Source: a virus
Reading direction: 5' to 3' (one strand)
DNA length: 33,984 nucleotides
Virus record (IMG/VR): IMGVR_UViG_3300048922_000073
Span: 1-33,984 of that record
The notes under the pieces were generated by a model. It saw only the letters and a program-made list of their open reading frames with translations, did no database searches and had not been told where the DNA came from. The position numbers and the translations under genes are program-made. This document shows positions 23,158 through 31,269 of the stretch, piece after piece. Each line of letters opens with the position of its first letter. Position 1 is the first letter of the stretch.

Positions 23158-23764
23158 TGACCTGTTACCACCCAGCGCCAGCCGAATGGAGCGAGTCGCA
23201 GCCCGCGTCTGCGCGTCGTTGGGGGAAGTGCCCGTGCCGCTTCGCCAGTTGTGGAACCCGTGGACGTGTCGGGCTGATCTGTTGCCCTATCTGGCGTGGG
23301 CCTTCTCCGTTGATCGCTGGGATGAGGCCTGGCCGATCAGCACGAAGCGTAAGGCGGTATCCGATGCGTTCTACCTGCATAAGTACAAGGGTACAACGGG
23401 CGCCATGCGACGGGTTGTTGAGCCGTTCGGCTTCTTCATTCGGGTTAACGAGTGGTGGAACATTGATACCGCACCGGGCACCTTCACGCTGGATATTGGC
23501 GTGGAAGACCAGGGCATTAGTGAAGAAACCTATCAGGAACTTGAACGCCTGATCGCCGATGTGAAGCCGTGCAGCCGTCATATGCTGGGAATGTCTCTTC
23601 ACCTGCAAACAACCGGAGATTTGTATATCGGCGCGGGCAGTTATTCCGGCGATACGCTGACCGTATACCCGTATTTCCCTGAAACCATAGCCGTGGGCGG
23701 TGATGATTACACCGGGGCGGCAATCCATTTAATTGACACCGTGGAGATCGCAAGTGGCGACTAA
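23150..23764 (+). CDS. I: Tail protein gpI (baseplate wedge)
   Basis: 204 residues from ATG 23150, inside the J stop; a GTG three codons earlier is less likely. LLPPSASRMERVAARV, LLPYLAWAFSVDRWDEAWP and KYKGTTGAMRRVVEPFGF are signatures of P2 gpI, which links baseplate and fibre. Slightly longer than P2 I (176), with a C-terminal extension. Overlaps H by 11 bases. Confidence 0.95.
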   Translation: MSNDLLPPSASRMERVAARVCASLGEVPVPLRQLWNPWTCRADLLPYLAWAFSVDRWDEAWPISTKRKAVSDAFYLHKYKGTTGAMRRVVEPFGFFIRVNEWWNIDTAPGTFTLDIGVEDQGISEETYQELERLIADVKPCSRHMLGMSLHLQTTGDLYIGAGSYSGDTLTVYPYFPETIAVGGDDYTGAAIHLIDTVEIASGD

Positions 23765-24776
23765 ATATTATGCCGTGCTAACCAATGTGGGCGCGGCGAA
23801 ACTGGCAAATGCCACGGCATTGGGTGCGCAGGTTGAGATCACCCAGATGGCTGTAGGCGATGGTAACGGCGCATTGCCGACGCCGAAACCGGCACAAACG
23901 GCGCTGATTCATGAGCTGCGACGCGCACCGCTCAATAGTCTGAGTATTGACCCGAACAACGCCAACCAGATTATTGCCGAACAGGTGATCCCCGAAGACG
24001 TGGGCGGGTGGTGGATCCGTGAAATTGGCCTGTTTGATAAATACGGCGATATGATTGCCGTAGCAAACTGTGCGGAAACCTATAAACCGCAGTTGCAGGA
24101 GGGGAGCGGACGCGTGCAGGTTGTGCGCATGATCCTGATCGTTAGCAGCACCGCCGCCGTGACGCTAAAAATTGATCCTTCGGTAGTGCTGGCAACCCGC
24201 CAGTATGTTGATGATCAGATAATCCAGGTGAAAACCTATGTTGATCAGCAACTGGCTGCGCACGTTGCTGCGGCTGATCCGCATACGCAATATTTGCTTG
24301 AGTCGGATATTGATAAATATTTCCCTGTGGGTTTCCCGCTTCCGTGGCCGCAGGCAACGCCGCCAGGTGGTTGGTTTAAATGCAATGGTGCAACGTTCGA
24401 TAAGGTCAAGTATCCGAAGCTGGCGACGGTTTACCCTTCTGGCGTATTACCAGATTTGCGCGGTGAGTTTTTGAGAGGTTGGGATGACGGGAGAGGGGTT
24501 GATGTTGGGCGTGCAATCATATCATCGCAGGGTGATGCCATTCGAAATATCATAGGCAAGTTTGGTAATTGTCAGTTATTTCCTAGCATTTATCACGATG
24601 GTGCATTTGCCGGTACTGTTGAAAATGTTTCACAAACTTTTGGCTTAACTCTCGCGCCTTCAGAACAAGGTAATGGGGTTATAAACTTTAGCTTTGATGC
24701 ATCTAAAATCGTTCCTGTTGCCAGTGAAAACCGGCCGCGCAACGTCGCATTTAACTACATTGTGAGGGCTGCATAG
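23754..24776 (+). CDS. H: Tail fibre gpH, short form with tail-collar tip
   Basis: 340 residues, half of P2 H (669). The start is GTG 23754 (GGAG eight bases upstream), giving KYYAVLTNVGAAKLANATALG, the conserved P2 H head, followed by the gpJ/gpI-binding domain to about residue 150. There is then a short coiled shaft and a collar-type domain FPLPWPQATPPGGWFKCNG. The last about 90 codons (from 24500) are distinctly AT-richer than the rest, indicating that the receptor-binding tip was exchanged. It ends SENRPRNVAFNYIVRAA, normal for collar fibres, so not a truncation. Confidence 0.9.
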   Translation: MATKYYAVLTNVGAAKLANATALGAQVEITQMAVGDGNGALPTPKPAQTALIHELRRAPLNSLSIDPNNANQIIAEQVIPEDVGGWWIREIGLFDKYGDMIAVANCAETYKPQLQEGSGRVQVVRMILIVSSTAAVTLKIDPSVVLATRQYVDDQIIQVKTYVDQQLAAHVAAADPHTQYLLESDIDKYFPVGFPLPWPQATPPGGWFKCNGATFDKVKYPKLATVYPSGVLPDLRGEFLRGWDDGRGVDVGRAIISSQGDAIRNIIGKFGNCQLFPSIYHDGAFAGTVENVSQTFGLTLAPSEQGNGVINFSFDASKIVPVASENRPRNVAFNYIVRAA

Positions 24777-25372
24777 TGGCACAGGCAAAATTAAACGGCG
24801 AAATGATTGCCACGGTGGCGGGTGATGTGACCGTGTTTAACTACGATGGTAAGACACGCGAATATCTTTCTTCATCAATTGAATATCTGGCGGTAGGCGT
24901 AGGACTTCCAGCAAACTCCTGTACCGATGCACCTGGCGAAGTTAAAGCAGGTTCGGCCATTTGCCGGACGGAAGATTTTACCGCCTGGGAATACGTCGCC
25001 GATCATCGTGGTGAAACGGTGTACAGCACTGAAACAGGCGAATCGTTGATCGTTTCTTTGCCTGGCGATTACCCAGAAGGCACCACTATGCTGGCACCTT
25101 CGACACCTTACGATACGTGGAACGGTAGCGAGTGGGTGACGGATACGGAAGCGCAGCACGCGGCGGACGTGGAAGCGGCGGAGCAACAGAAAGCTGCGCT
25201 ACTGCTTGAGGCGCAGGCAACGATCAGTCTCTGGCAGACGGAGCTACAGTTAGGCATTATCAGCAATGAAGATAAAGCCAGCCTGATTTCCTGGGTGAAC
25301 TACATCAAAGCCTTGCAGGCGGTGGACACCTCGAAAGCGCCGGATATCACCTGGCCGGATAAGCCGGAATAA
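24776..25372 (+). CDS. G: Tail fibre assembly chaperone gpG
   Basis: 198 residues (P2 G is 175). GTG start overlapping the H stop (TAGTG). The C-terminal half has YDTWNGSEWVTDTEAQHAAD, then LISWVNYIKALQAVD and DITWPDKPE, the tail-fibre-assembly signature. It should fold the adjacent H tip. It is the last gene of the rightward V-G operon. Confidence 0.92.
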   Translation: MAQAKLNGEMIATVAGDVTVFNYDGKTREYLSSSIEYLAVGVGLPANSCTDAPGEVKAGSAICRTEDFTAWEYVADHRGETVYSTETGESLIVSLPGDYPEGTTMLAPSTPYDTWNGSEWVTDTEAQHAADVEAAEQQKAALLLEAQATISLWQTELQLGIISNEDKASLISWVNYIKALQAVDTSKAPDITWPDKPE

Positions 25373-25401
25373 GTTTTCATTCCGGCACGCATGGCCGGTT
25401 C

Positions 25402-25456
25402 TAACCGTGCTGGCCATGCGTATCGAGTACAGTCGTTTTTAACGGTGCTGTAGCAC
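25402..25456 (+). repeat. 55-base intergenic repeat, copy 2
   Basis: Second copy of the element at 18288-18343 (GTGCTGGCC-x-TGCGTATCGAG ... GTGCTGTAGCACG). Located in the gap between G and the inverted U gene. The 5' CCGTGCT can also pair with the 3' AGCACGG. Confidence 0.7.
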
Positions 25457-25486
25457 GGTCAGTTATGGCAGTGCCGCCAGGAGGGG

Positions 25487-25510
25487 AAGCGGGCAAAGGC
25501 CCGCTTTTCT
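25487..25510 (+). terminator. Terminator between G and the convergent U
   Basis: AAGCGGGC-aaag-GCCCGCTT perfect eight-base stem followed by TTCTT rightward; it serves the V-G transcript and touches the U stop. The leftward side has no T-run beyond TT. Confidence 0.8.
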
Positions 25511-25959
25511 TATATCGAAAGGTTGGTTTTCACCAGAGAGAAGAGATCGTCGGTGGTCGTTTCGGCCAGCTTTTCCCGTATGTCCTCGCTTACCCGTTTC
25601 AGGTTGAGCGTAAAATCAATTTTCTTTGCCTTCCCGTCCTTAAAAAACTCCGTCCGGTTTTGTGTGATCTGCTCAATGACATACATGCCGTAGATCTTGC
25701 CCGTGCCTTCTATCAGGGGCCACGGGCGCCCGGAAAAAGCCATAGTTTCCAGCATGAAAAGCGACACATCACCGCCGCTTATTTCGGAGTACAGCGTGCC
25801 GCTGAGTACGATAGGTTCTTCATCTGCGCCAATGAACTGATAGCGCGGGGATTTCCCCACGCGATCGTTTTTGACGTGCCGCCAGGAGTTGGTTTTATTC
25901 GCACTCTGGTAAGGCGTGGTTTGCAGTGAAAAGGGGAACATCCCCAGAATCATCATCAT
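25510..25959 (-). CDS. U: Tail terminator protein gpU
   Basis: 149 residues (P2 U is 159). MILGMFPFSLQTTPYQS, then YQFIGADEEPIVLSGTLYSEISGG, WPLIEGTGKIYGMYVIE and KKIDFTLNLKRV are the P2 gpU signature. It caps the tail tube end. It is on the minus strand and ends the leftward FI-U operon; in P2 this gene points the same way as G and D and is followed by D. Confidence 0.95.
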   Translation of the reverse strand: MMMILGMFPFSLQTTPYQSANKTNSWRHVKNDRVGKSPRYQFIGADEEPIVLSGTLYSEISGGDVSLFMLETMAFSGRPWPLIEGTGKIYGMYVIEQITQNRTEFFKDGKAKKIDFTLNLKRVSEDIREKLAETTTDDLFSLVKTNLSI

Positions 25960-25969
25960 GATATTGCCC

Positions 25970-28915
25970 TTAGACGTGATCGGTCAGTTGGGAGCGCTTG
26001 CGTCGGTCGGCCTGCTGCTTCGCTAACGCAAGTTCTTCGCGCACGCGCCTGATAATGCTTTCTTCATCCAGTTTCTGGCCGCTAAAGTCGAAGCTGAGGT
26101 TATATACATCGCCACCCGGCGCAGGCATCAGCGCAGCGACGGAAGCCGCAGACGGCGACGCCGAAACGGGCACCCGTGCGGCGGGCTTCTCAACCTGCCA
26201 CGGCGTAACGGAAGCGATCAGCGATCCGGCCTGCTGCGTCACCCAATCCGTAAGGGATGGTAGCTGGTGCTGCGCCTGCTTAAGCGGTTCCGAATATCCG
26301 CCCCGGATCGGGATATAGGGCTGCTTATTCTTGAAGACGATTTCGCCGGGCCCGTCTTTCTTCTCCGTGGTATTGGTGGCGATTTTGTCCAGGCTGCTGC
26401 TCATCTTCGGCACGATGTTGGCCGGACCCTTGAGCGAGTTAATTAAGCTTTCCTGTTTTTTCTGCTGGTCAATGGCCTGCTGTTGCTTCTGGTTGGTTTT
26501 CTTCTGTTGATCGTCTTTCGGCGACCAGTTCCAACCCTTTTTAACCATTTTCTTTTGCTGCGGATCCCACTCCCAGACAACAGGGTCTTTGTGCATACTC
26601 TCCGCAGCTTGCTGCGCTGCTTTTGTTGCGTCGGGGATGGCGCCGAGTTTCTCAAGTATCCATCCAATCCCGTTAGCGACGGCTTGAATAGGTAGCGTCA
26701 GTGCGCTAATTGCGGCCCCTACAACCTTGCCGAACGTTTCTCCTGCACTGGTGCAAGATGCCAGCGCTTCACTGGAAAACTGGATCGGTTCCAGCAGTTT
26801 GGTAAACCATTCCCAGACGCCACTGATCGCGTTGCCGATACTGTCAAAAATCGGGGCCAGTGGTGCAAAGACGGCATTAAAAGCCTGCGTGATTGGTTGA
26901 AGGCCAGCCATCAGGCCGGTAAAGAACCCGCTGAAAAATGCCTTGATCGGTTGCCAGAATTTAATGACGGCCACTGCTACCGCAGCAAAGAGCGCAATCA
27001 GCCCCCAGACGGGCGCAGAAATGCCAGCCAGTAGAGTGATAAGCGGGCCGAATACCATGCGACCGACGCTTAGCAATGACTGCATAGGCGAGCCAGCAAG
27101 CCACTGGAAAGCACCACCCAGGCGCATTACTCCGCCAGTCAGCCGCGCTATTCCTCCTTCCCCGGCCAACGTGGTGAAGCTGAGGCGAACAAGTGCCATC
27201 GGTACCAGCACTGCGCCAATGGACAGCATCAGACCACCCACGACAACCAGCAACGCGCCTATGGCTGCGGTGATTTTCATGATTGAACCAACCAGCGACG
27301 GGTTTGCCTCAACCCAGCGGCGGACGCTGCCAACCACCTTACTGACGGTAAGCATGATATCCATCAGCGGTTCGCGGAGCGTTTCACCTGCTGAACTGAA
27401 TGCGTTAACCGCGCCGGTTTTGGTCAGTTGCCACTGAGCAGAAAGGGAAGCTTTGTTGATGTCAGATTCACGATTCATAGAGCCTTTAGCGGCTGCGCCC
27501 TGCGTCAGTTCTATCTGGCGGCGTAGTTCGCGCAGGTTGTTCGCAAGTTTCTGCGCATCATCGCCGAACTCTTTACCGAAAATCTGGGTAAGGTTGGCTA
27601 CCTGCTGATCCGGGGCCAGTTTTTTGGACGCTTCCAGCACTGAAATGATTGTGCCCATCGCGTCCACTGACATGCTCTTCTGGACTTTTTCGGCGCTGAG
27701 GCCGAGGGCGTCCAGACCTTGCATAAAATTTTTGCCCTGAACCGTAGCGATTGATAGTTCGCGCACCATTGCATTGGTGGCGCTGGCGGCAACTTCCGCA
27801 GGGGTGCCGAGCGTCAGAAAAGTGGAACCTAGCGCGGCGGCTTGCTTGTAATCCAGTTGGCTGGCAAGCCCGCCAACGCGCTGGAGCACGTCGATAATAT
27901 CGGAGCCTTTCGACTTCGCGTTATCGTCCAGGTAGTTTATGGCGTCGCCCAACTGTTCAATATTCTGGGTAGGGATTTTATACAGCCCTGCAATTTTACC
28001 CAGGCTTTCAGAAAGCTGATCGGCGGGTAGTTCAAAGGCTACCGAAGCCTTTGCCGCCATGCTGGCAAAAGCCAGCAGATCGGCTTTTTGCTTTTGCCAC
28101 GGATCATCGCTGTTTGCGACGCCCATACGCGCGCCGCCTTCGACCAGGGCGGCATAGTCAACAGCACCGTTAGCCATTGGCAGCTTTTCGCTGGCATCCA
28201 TGATCGCCCTTTGCATTTCTTCATACTGCGGGGTGCGGTTGCCGCTGTCGTCACGCAAGCCGTTTACCTGTTTGGCTACGCCCTTCATTGCGTCTTCAAG
28301 GCTGCTGTAGGATTTCACCGCAGCGGCGACAGGTACGAGGGTTGCCGCGCCCACGGCGGCAGTTTTCATCCCCCCGCTCATCATCTTTTCGCCGGTTTCT
28401 TTGGCACGGCTGTAACGGGCCTGCGCCTGGTTAACGGCGTCAAGCCGTCGCTGCTGTTCGGCAAGCTGGCGGTTGTATTGCGCGGTGCGCTGGTTGATCT
28501 GTTCCGTCGCCCGGCTGGCGCTGCTGATCGCAATGCCTTCGCTGTAGAAGCTGGCGCGCAACTGGTTAAGCTGCGTCTGCTCGCCTTTCTGCTGCTGGGT
28601 TAACTGGCGTATGGCTGCACGTTGCTGATTGAGGGCGGCAACCTGTTCGGCGCTGCGCTGGCGTAACGGGCCATAAGCCGCCGTCATTTGCCGGGCCTGT
28701 TCTTTCGCCTGGGCCAGTTGTTCGGTAGTTTTTTTATTGGCTGCGGTGAGGCGGTCAAAGCTGGTTGCCTGACGCTCAAGCCCTTGAATGCTGGTTTTGG
28801 TCTGGTTGATTTGAGACGCCAACGCGGCGGCACTCTGGCGAGCCGCGTTGACAGGGCGGGACATATTATTCAGGGCGCTGAATGCCACCCTGATATTTAA
28901 ATTGCGGTCTGCCAT
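25970..28915 (-). CDS. T: Tail tape measure protein gpT
   Basis: 981 residues (P2 T is 815). The N-terminal 190 residues form long Gln/Ala-rich coiled coils. The region from about 210 (TAAVGAATLVPVAAA) holds the conserved tape-measure core. Hydrophobic helices lie around residues 545-580 and 620-655. A Lys/Gln-rich low-complexity part (about 800-840) precedes the tail. The protein sets tail length and is ejected with DNA. Its ATG follows the E+E' stop directly (TAAATG), as in P2. Confidence 0.95.
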   Translation of the reverse strand: MADRNLNIRVAFSALNNMSRPVNAARQSAAALASQINQTKTSIQGLERQATSFDRLTAANKKTTEQLAQAKEQARQMTAAYGPLRQRSAEQVAALNQQRAAIRQLTQQQKGEQTQLNQLRASFYSEGIAISSASRATEQINQRTAQYNRQLAEQQRRLDAVNQAQARYSRAKETGEKMMSGGMKTAAVGAATLVPVAAAVKSYSSLEDAMKGVAKQVNGLRDDSGNRTPQYEEMQRAIMDASEKLPMANGAVDYAALVEGGARMGVANSDDPWQKQKADLLAFASMAAKASVAFELPADQLSESLGKIAGLYKIPTQNIEQLGDAINYLDDNAKSKGSDIIDVLQRVGGLASQLDYKQAAALGSTFLTLGTPAEVAASATNAMVRELSIATVQGKNFMQGLDALGLSAEKVQKSMSVDAMGTIISVLEASKKLAPDQQVANLTQIFGKEFGDDAQKLANNLRELRRQIELTQGAAAKGSMNRESDINKASLSAQWQLTKTGAVNAFSSAGETLREPLMDIMLTVSKVVGSVRRWVEANPSLVGSIMKITAAIGALLVVVGGLMLSIGAVLVPMALVRLSFTTLAGEGGIARLTGGVMRLGGAFQWLAGSPMQSLLSVGRMVFGPLITLLAGISAPVWGLIALFAAVAVAVIKFWQPIKAFFSGFFTGLMAGLQPITQAFNAVFAPLAPIFDSIGNAISGVWEWFTKLLEPIQFSSEALASCTSAGETFGKVVGAAISALTLPIQAVANGIGWILEKLGAIPDATKAAQQAAESMHKDPVVWEWDPQQKKMVKKGWNWSPKDDQQKKTNQKQQQAIDQQKKQESLINSLKGPANIVPKMSSSLDKIATNTTEKKDGPGEIVFKNKQPYIPIRGGYSEPLKQAQHQLPSLTDWVTQQAGSLIASVTPWQVEKPAARVPVSASPSAASVAALMPAPGGDVYNLSFDFSGQKLDEESIIRRVREELALAKQQADRRKRSQLTDHV

Positions 28916-29376
28916 TTAGTGATCTCCACCACTGCGCGCAGCCGCCTGATCACGCCATAACAGTATTTCCTGTACCGTCATGGCGTCCATCTCTACCGGC
29001 CGCCAGTGGAATATGACGGCTATATCTGCCATCAGGTCTTCTATGCATTCGCAGGGGCATCGGATGATTCGTTGCCCGTATCCGTCGCGGTCAGATCCGA
29101 AGAGGGTTGCAAAAAATCAACCACCGCGTTGGCTAACTGGCAAAAATCCCAGGTATCCATACGGGCAATCTCATCGGCTGTTAATGCCGGAGCGGTAACG
29201 CGGGGCAGCAGAATAACCAGCGCGTCATAGTTGGACGTCAGCACGTCATAGGCTTTTAAGCCGCGCAGTGATCCAGCCTGTTTAAGCACGGAAGTGATCG
29301 CCACTTCGGTGATTTTGGTATTACCGCGCGTAATAGGGGCGGTAAGAGTAACGGTGTATTCTTTGGTCTTGCTCAT
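28916..29376 (-). CDS. E': Tail assembly chaperone E+E' (made by -1 frameshift)
   Basis: The first 89 residues come from E; then a -1 shift at T-TTT-TTG (29116-29110) adds 64 residues. The E' part ends with VIFHWRPVEMDAMTVQEILLWRDQ, the expected E' signature. Total 153 residues (P2 E+E' is 142). The fusion is the tail assembly chaperone that binds the tape measure, analogous to lambda gpGT. The new frame stops exactly at the T start. Confidence 0.9.
29041..29376 (-). CDS. E: Tail protein gpE
   Basis: 111 residues without frameshift. ATG 29376. YTVTLTAPITRGNTKITEV and MDTWDFCQLANAVVDFL match P2 gpE (91). It is the major product of the E/E' pair and works with the rarer fusion in tail assembly. 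The last 22 residues (after the slip site) are the normal-frame tail. Confidence 0.92.
   Translation of the reverse strand: MSKTKEYTVTLTAPITRGNTKITEVAITSVLKQAGSLRGLKAYDVLTSNYDALVILLPRVTAPALTADEIARMDTWDFCQLANAVVDFLQPSSDLTATDTGNESSDAPANA
29110..29116 (-). other. Programmed -1 ribosomal frameshift site in E
   Basis: Heptamer T-TTT-TTG in phase with the E frame (codon GAT TTT TTG; TTG is codon 89). It is the same type of heptamer reported for P2 E/E'. No strong stem-loop just downstream was checked. Confidence 0.85.
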
Positions 29377-29390
29377 GGTGCCGGGTTTCC

Positions 29391-29906
29391 TTATAGGCCG
29401 ATGTTAGCGCGGTGTTTTTCCAGCACATCCACACCGGCAACTTTGTAGATCATGTTGAGCACATCAACTTCAATAATCTCTTCGCCGTTGATGGTCAGCT
29501 TGTAATAGGTGTTTTTCAGGGTGTACTTATGCGAAGTGTCATCCCCGACTTTTGCTGAACCGGGATCCAGTTCAGTGAAGCGGCCACGCGTCTGGATTTC
29601 GCACGGTACAGCGTCGCCGGTCGCATCGTCCTGATAAGAGCCAGCAAAACGTGTTTGCATCCCGTCCGCAGTGGTAACGCCCCATTTTTTCAGCAATCCG
29701 GCATCCAGACCGCCAAGCGTGATATCCATATCCAGGGCGCCAGCGTCGAAGCCCAGATCCACCGCAACCGAACCCGGCATACCGCCCGCCTGGTAGTCTT
29801 CGGTTTTTTTGGTGATTTTGGCGGGGGTTATTTCCGGCACCATGCCGAAGTAGTTATCCCCGTCAAAGAACATATTGAAATATTTAAGTTTCTTAGGCAG
29901 TGCCAT
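29391..29906 (-). CDS. FII: Major tail tube protein gpFII
   Basis: 171 residues (P2 FII is 172). ALPKKLKYFNMFFDGDNY at the N-terminus, then EITPAKITKKTEDYQAGGMPGSV and LEKHRANIGL at the C-terminus are diagnostic. Forms the inner tail tube. Twelve bases after the sheath gene. Confidence 0.96.
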   Translation of the reverse strand: MALPKKLKYFNMFFDGDNYFGMVPEITPAKITKKTEDYQAGGMPGSVAVDLGFDAGALDMDITLGGLDAGLLKKWGVTTADGMQTRFAGSYQDDATGDAVPCEIQTRGRFTELDPGSAKVGDDTSHKYTLKNTYYKLTINGEEIIEVDVLNMIYKVAGVDVLEKHRANIGL

Positions 29907-29918
29907 AAGCGCCCCCGG

Positions 29919-31112
29919 TTAGTTATTCACTGCGCTGGAAAACGTAGCGAAATATTCGTCGGTGAACTCCTGTACCAGGCTGAGATTTTCCAGCGGTGGA
30001 ACAGGGGTGTAGTTGTACTTAATGGTCAGTTGACCATTGCGCAGGGTTTCCGAGGTATTCGGTTCCGGGTCATACCAGCAGCGGGCGCCCAGCAGCTTGC
30101 CAGCCGTCACATATGAGGTCAGCTTCTTATTGATGCCGTCCACAATGTCCTTAACCAGCGACGGGGTAAGCGGTTTATCAACATAGGCGAAATGGGCTTC
30201 GGCGACGGTATCCGCAACGATCTGCGCAGTTCGGGTATAGCTTTCGAAGATATACGTTTCCGCGTCGCAGGTGCGCGATCCCCAGATGCGGTAGCCGTCC
30301 TGCTTGATCAGCGTGGTAACGCCTGCTGCGTTCAGTTCGTCGGCGTCGGTATCGGTGCCCTGCAACGTGAAATAGATATCCCGATCCATCCCCAGCACGT
30401 TATTAACGGGCACGTTGGAAATGGTTTTATGCCAGCCCTGCGTTGCGTCGATTTTGGCGCGCATCCCAACCGCATGGGCACCCACGGGCACGGTGGCATT
30501 CGCCTCGGCGTTGGTGTCGTAGCAGATGAAATTAGGCCAGATAACCATCATTTCACGCTGGGAGAACTGTTCGCGGTATTCCTTCACTTCGGCGATGGTG
30601 TTGCAGCCGTTCGCTGCCACGTAAGCAAACGCGCGCAGCTTTTCGGCAATGACGCCGAGTTGTGCGGCTACCGCTTCCGTATCAAGCCCAGGAACAGCCA
30701 GTACACGCGGGCGCACGCCTACGCGCATTTCGGCAGACAGCAGCGCGTACATGCCGGTAAAGCGCCCGTTTGCATCGGTGCCGCCAATAACCAGTTGATC
30801 CTGTGTCTGTGCGGTGCCGCCTTCTGGTGGAACAATTTTTGACGCATCGGCAACGCGGATCACAATGGTTTGCGGGCTGGTCTGGTCTGAAATCGCTTTC
30901 AGGGTGGTAAACAGGGTGCCGGTTTTGCCTGCTTTGCCCAGCATGTTAGCCACGCGGGTGATCAGTACAGGGGTATCCAGCGGGAACGCGTCTTCGTCCG
31001 CATCATCAGCGGTGCAGACAACGCCGATCACCGCCGAATCAATGTCGGTGATCATCGTGCTAAGGTCGGTGGTTTCCGTGACGGTTACACCGTGATGGTA
31101 GTTAGTGGCCAT
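29919..31112 (-). CDS. FI: Tail sheath protein gpFI
   Basis: 397 residues (P2 FI is 396). YHHGVTVTETTDLSTMITD, RVADASKIVPPEGG, VLAVPGLDTEAVAAQLG and the C-terminal AHFAYVDKPLTPSLVKDIVDGIN are typical of P2 contractile sheath. First gene of the leftward tail operon, with a late promoter directly upstream. Confidence 0.96.
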   Translation of the reverse strand: MATNYHHGVTVTETTDLSTMITDIDSAVIGVVCTADDADEDAFPLDTPVLITRVANMLGKAGKTGTLFTTLKAISDQTSPQTIVIRVADASKIVPPEGGTAQTQDQLVIGGTDANGRFTGMYALLSAEMRVGVRPRVLAVPGLDTEAVAAQLGVIAEKLRAFAYVAANGCNTIAEVKEYREQFSQREMMVIWPNFICYDTNAEANATVPVGAHAVGMRAKIDATQGWHKTISNVPVNNVLGMDRDIYFTLQGTDTDADELNAAGVTTLIKQDGYRIWGSRTCDAETYIFESYTRTAQIVADTVAEAHFAYVDKPLTPSLVKDIVDGINKKLTSYVTAGKLLGARCWYDPEPNTSETLRNGQLTIKYNYTPVPPLENLSLVQEFTDEYFATFSSAVNN

Positions 31113-31144
31113 GTATTTGCCTCGCCAGTTTAATGACTGCGAAT

Positions 31145-31202
31145 ATCATTGCGGCAATGGCAGGCTGATGCGATGAATAAGGGTTGTCAGCAATCTGCAA
31201 CA
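31145..31202 (-). promoter_or_regulatory. Leftward late promoter of the FI-U operon
   Basis: The dyad TGT-N12-ACA (31202-31185) read leftward, with AATGAT at 31150-31145: the same hexamer at the same 52-base offset as the O promoter. The start would be near 31139. It shares the activator site with the D promoter. Confidence 0.7.
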
Positions 31203-31245
31203 ATGACGGGGCGTTGTTCATGCGCGCGCGCGTGGCGACGATGTA
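31185..31245 (+). promoter_or_regulatory. Rightward late promoter of D
   Basis: TGT-N12-ACA at 31185-31202, ACAA-N10-TTGTT (31200-31218), an 11-base GC-alternating tract (31222-31232), and a -10-like GATGTA at 31240-31245. Layout as in the V and P promoters, but two bases longer. A TATGAT at 31252 is a less likely alternative. Confidence 0.6.
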
Positions 31246-31269
31246 CCCCATTATGATGAAGGGGTTGAT

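Noticed and set aside
30192-30842. 216-residue rightward frame opposite the sheath gene
   Set aside because: His/Gly-rich antisense shadow of FI; no motif and no start signals.
25373-31269. Active invertible segment (invertase type) for the FI-U block
   Set aside because: No invertase gene in the window and no matching inverted repeats seen by eye at the two junctions; a fixed rearrangement is more likely.
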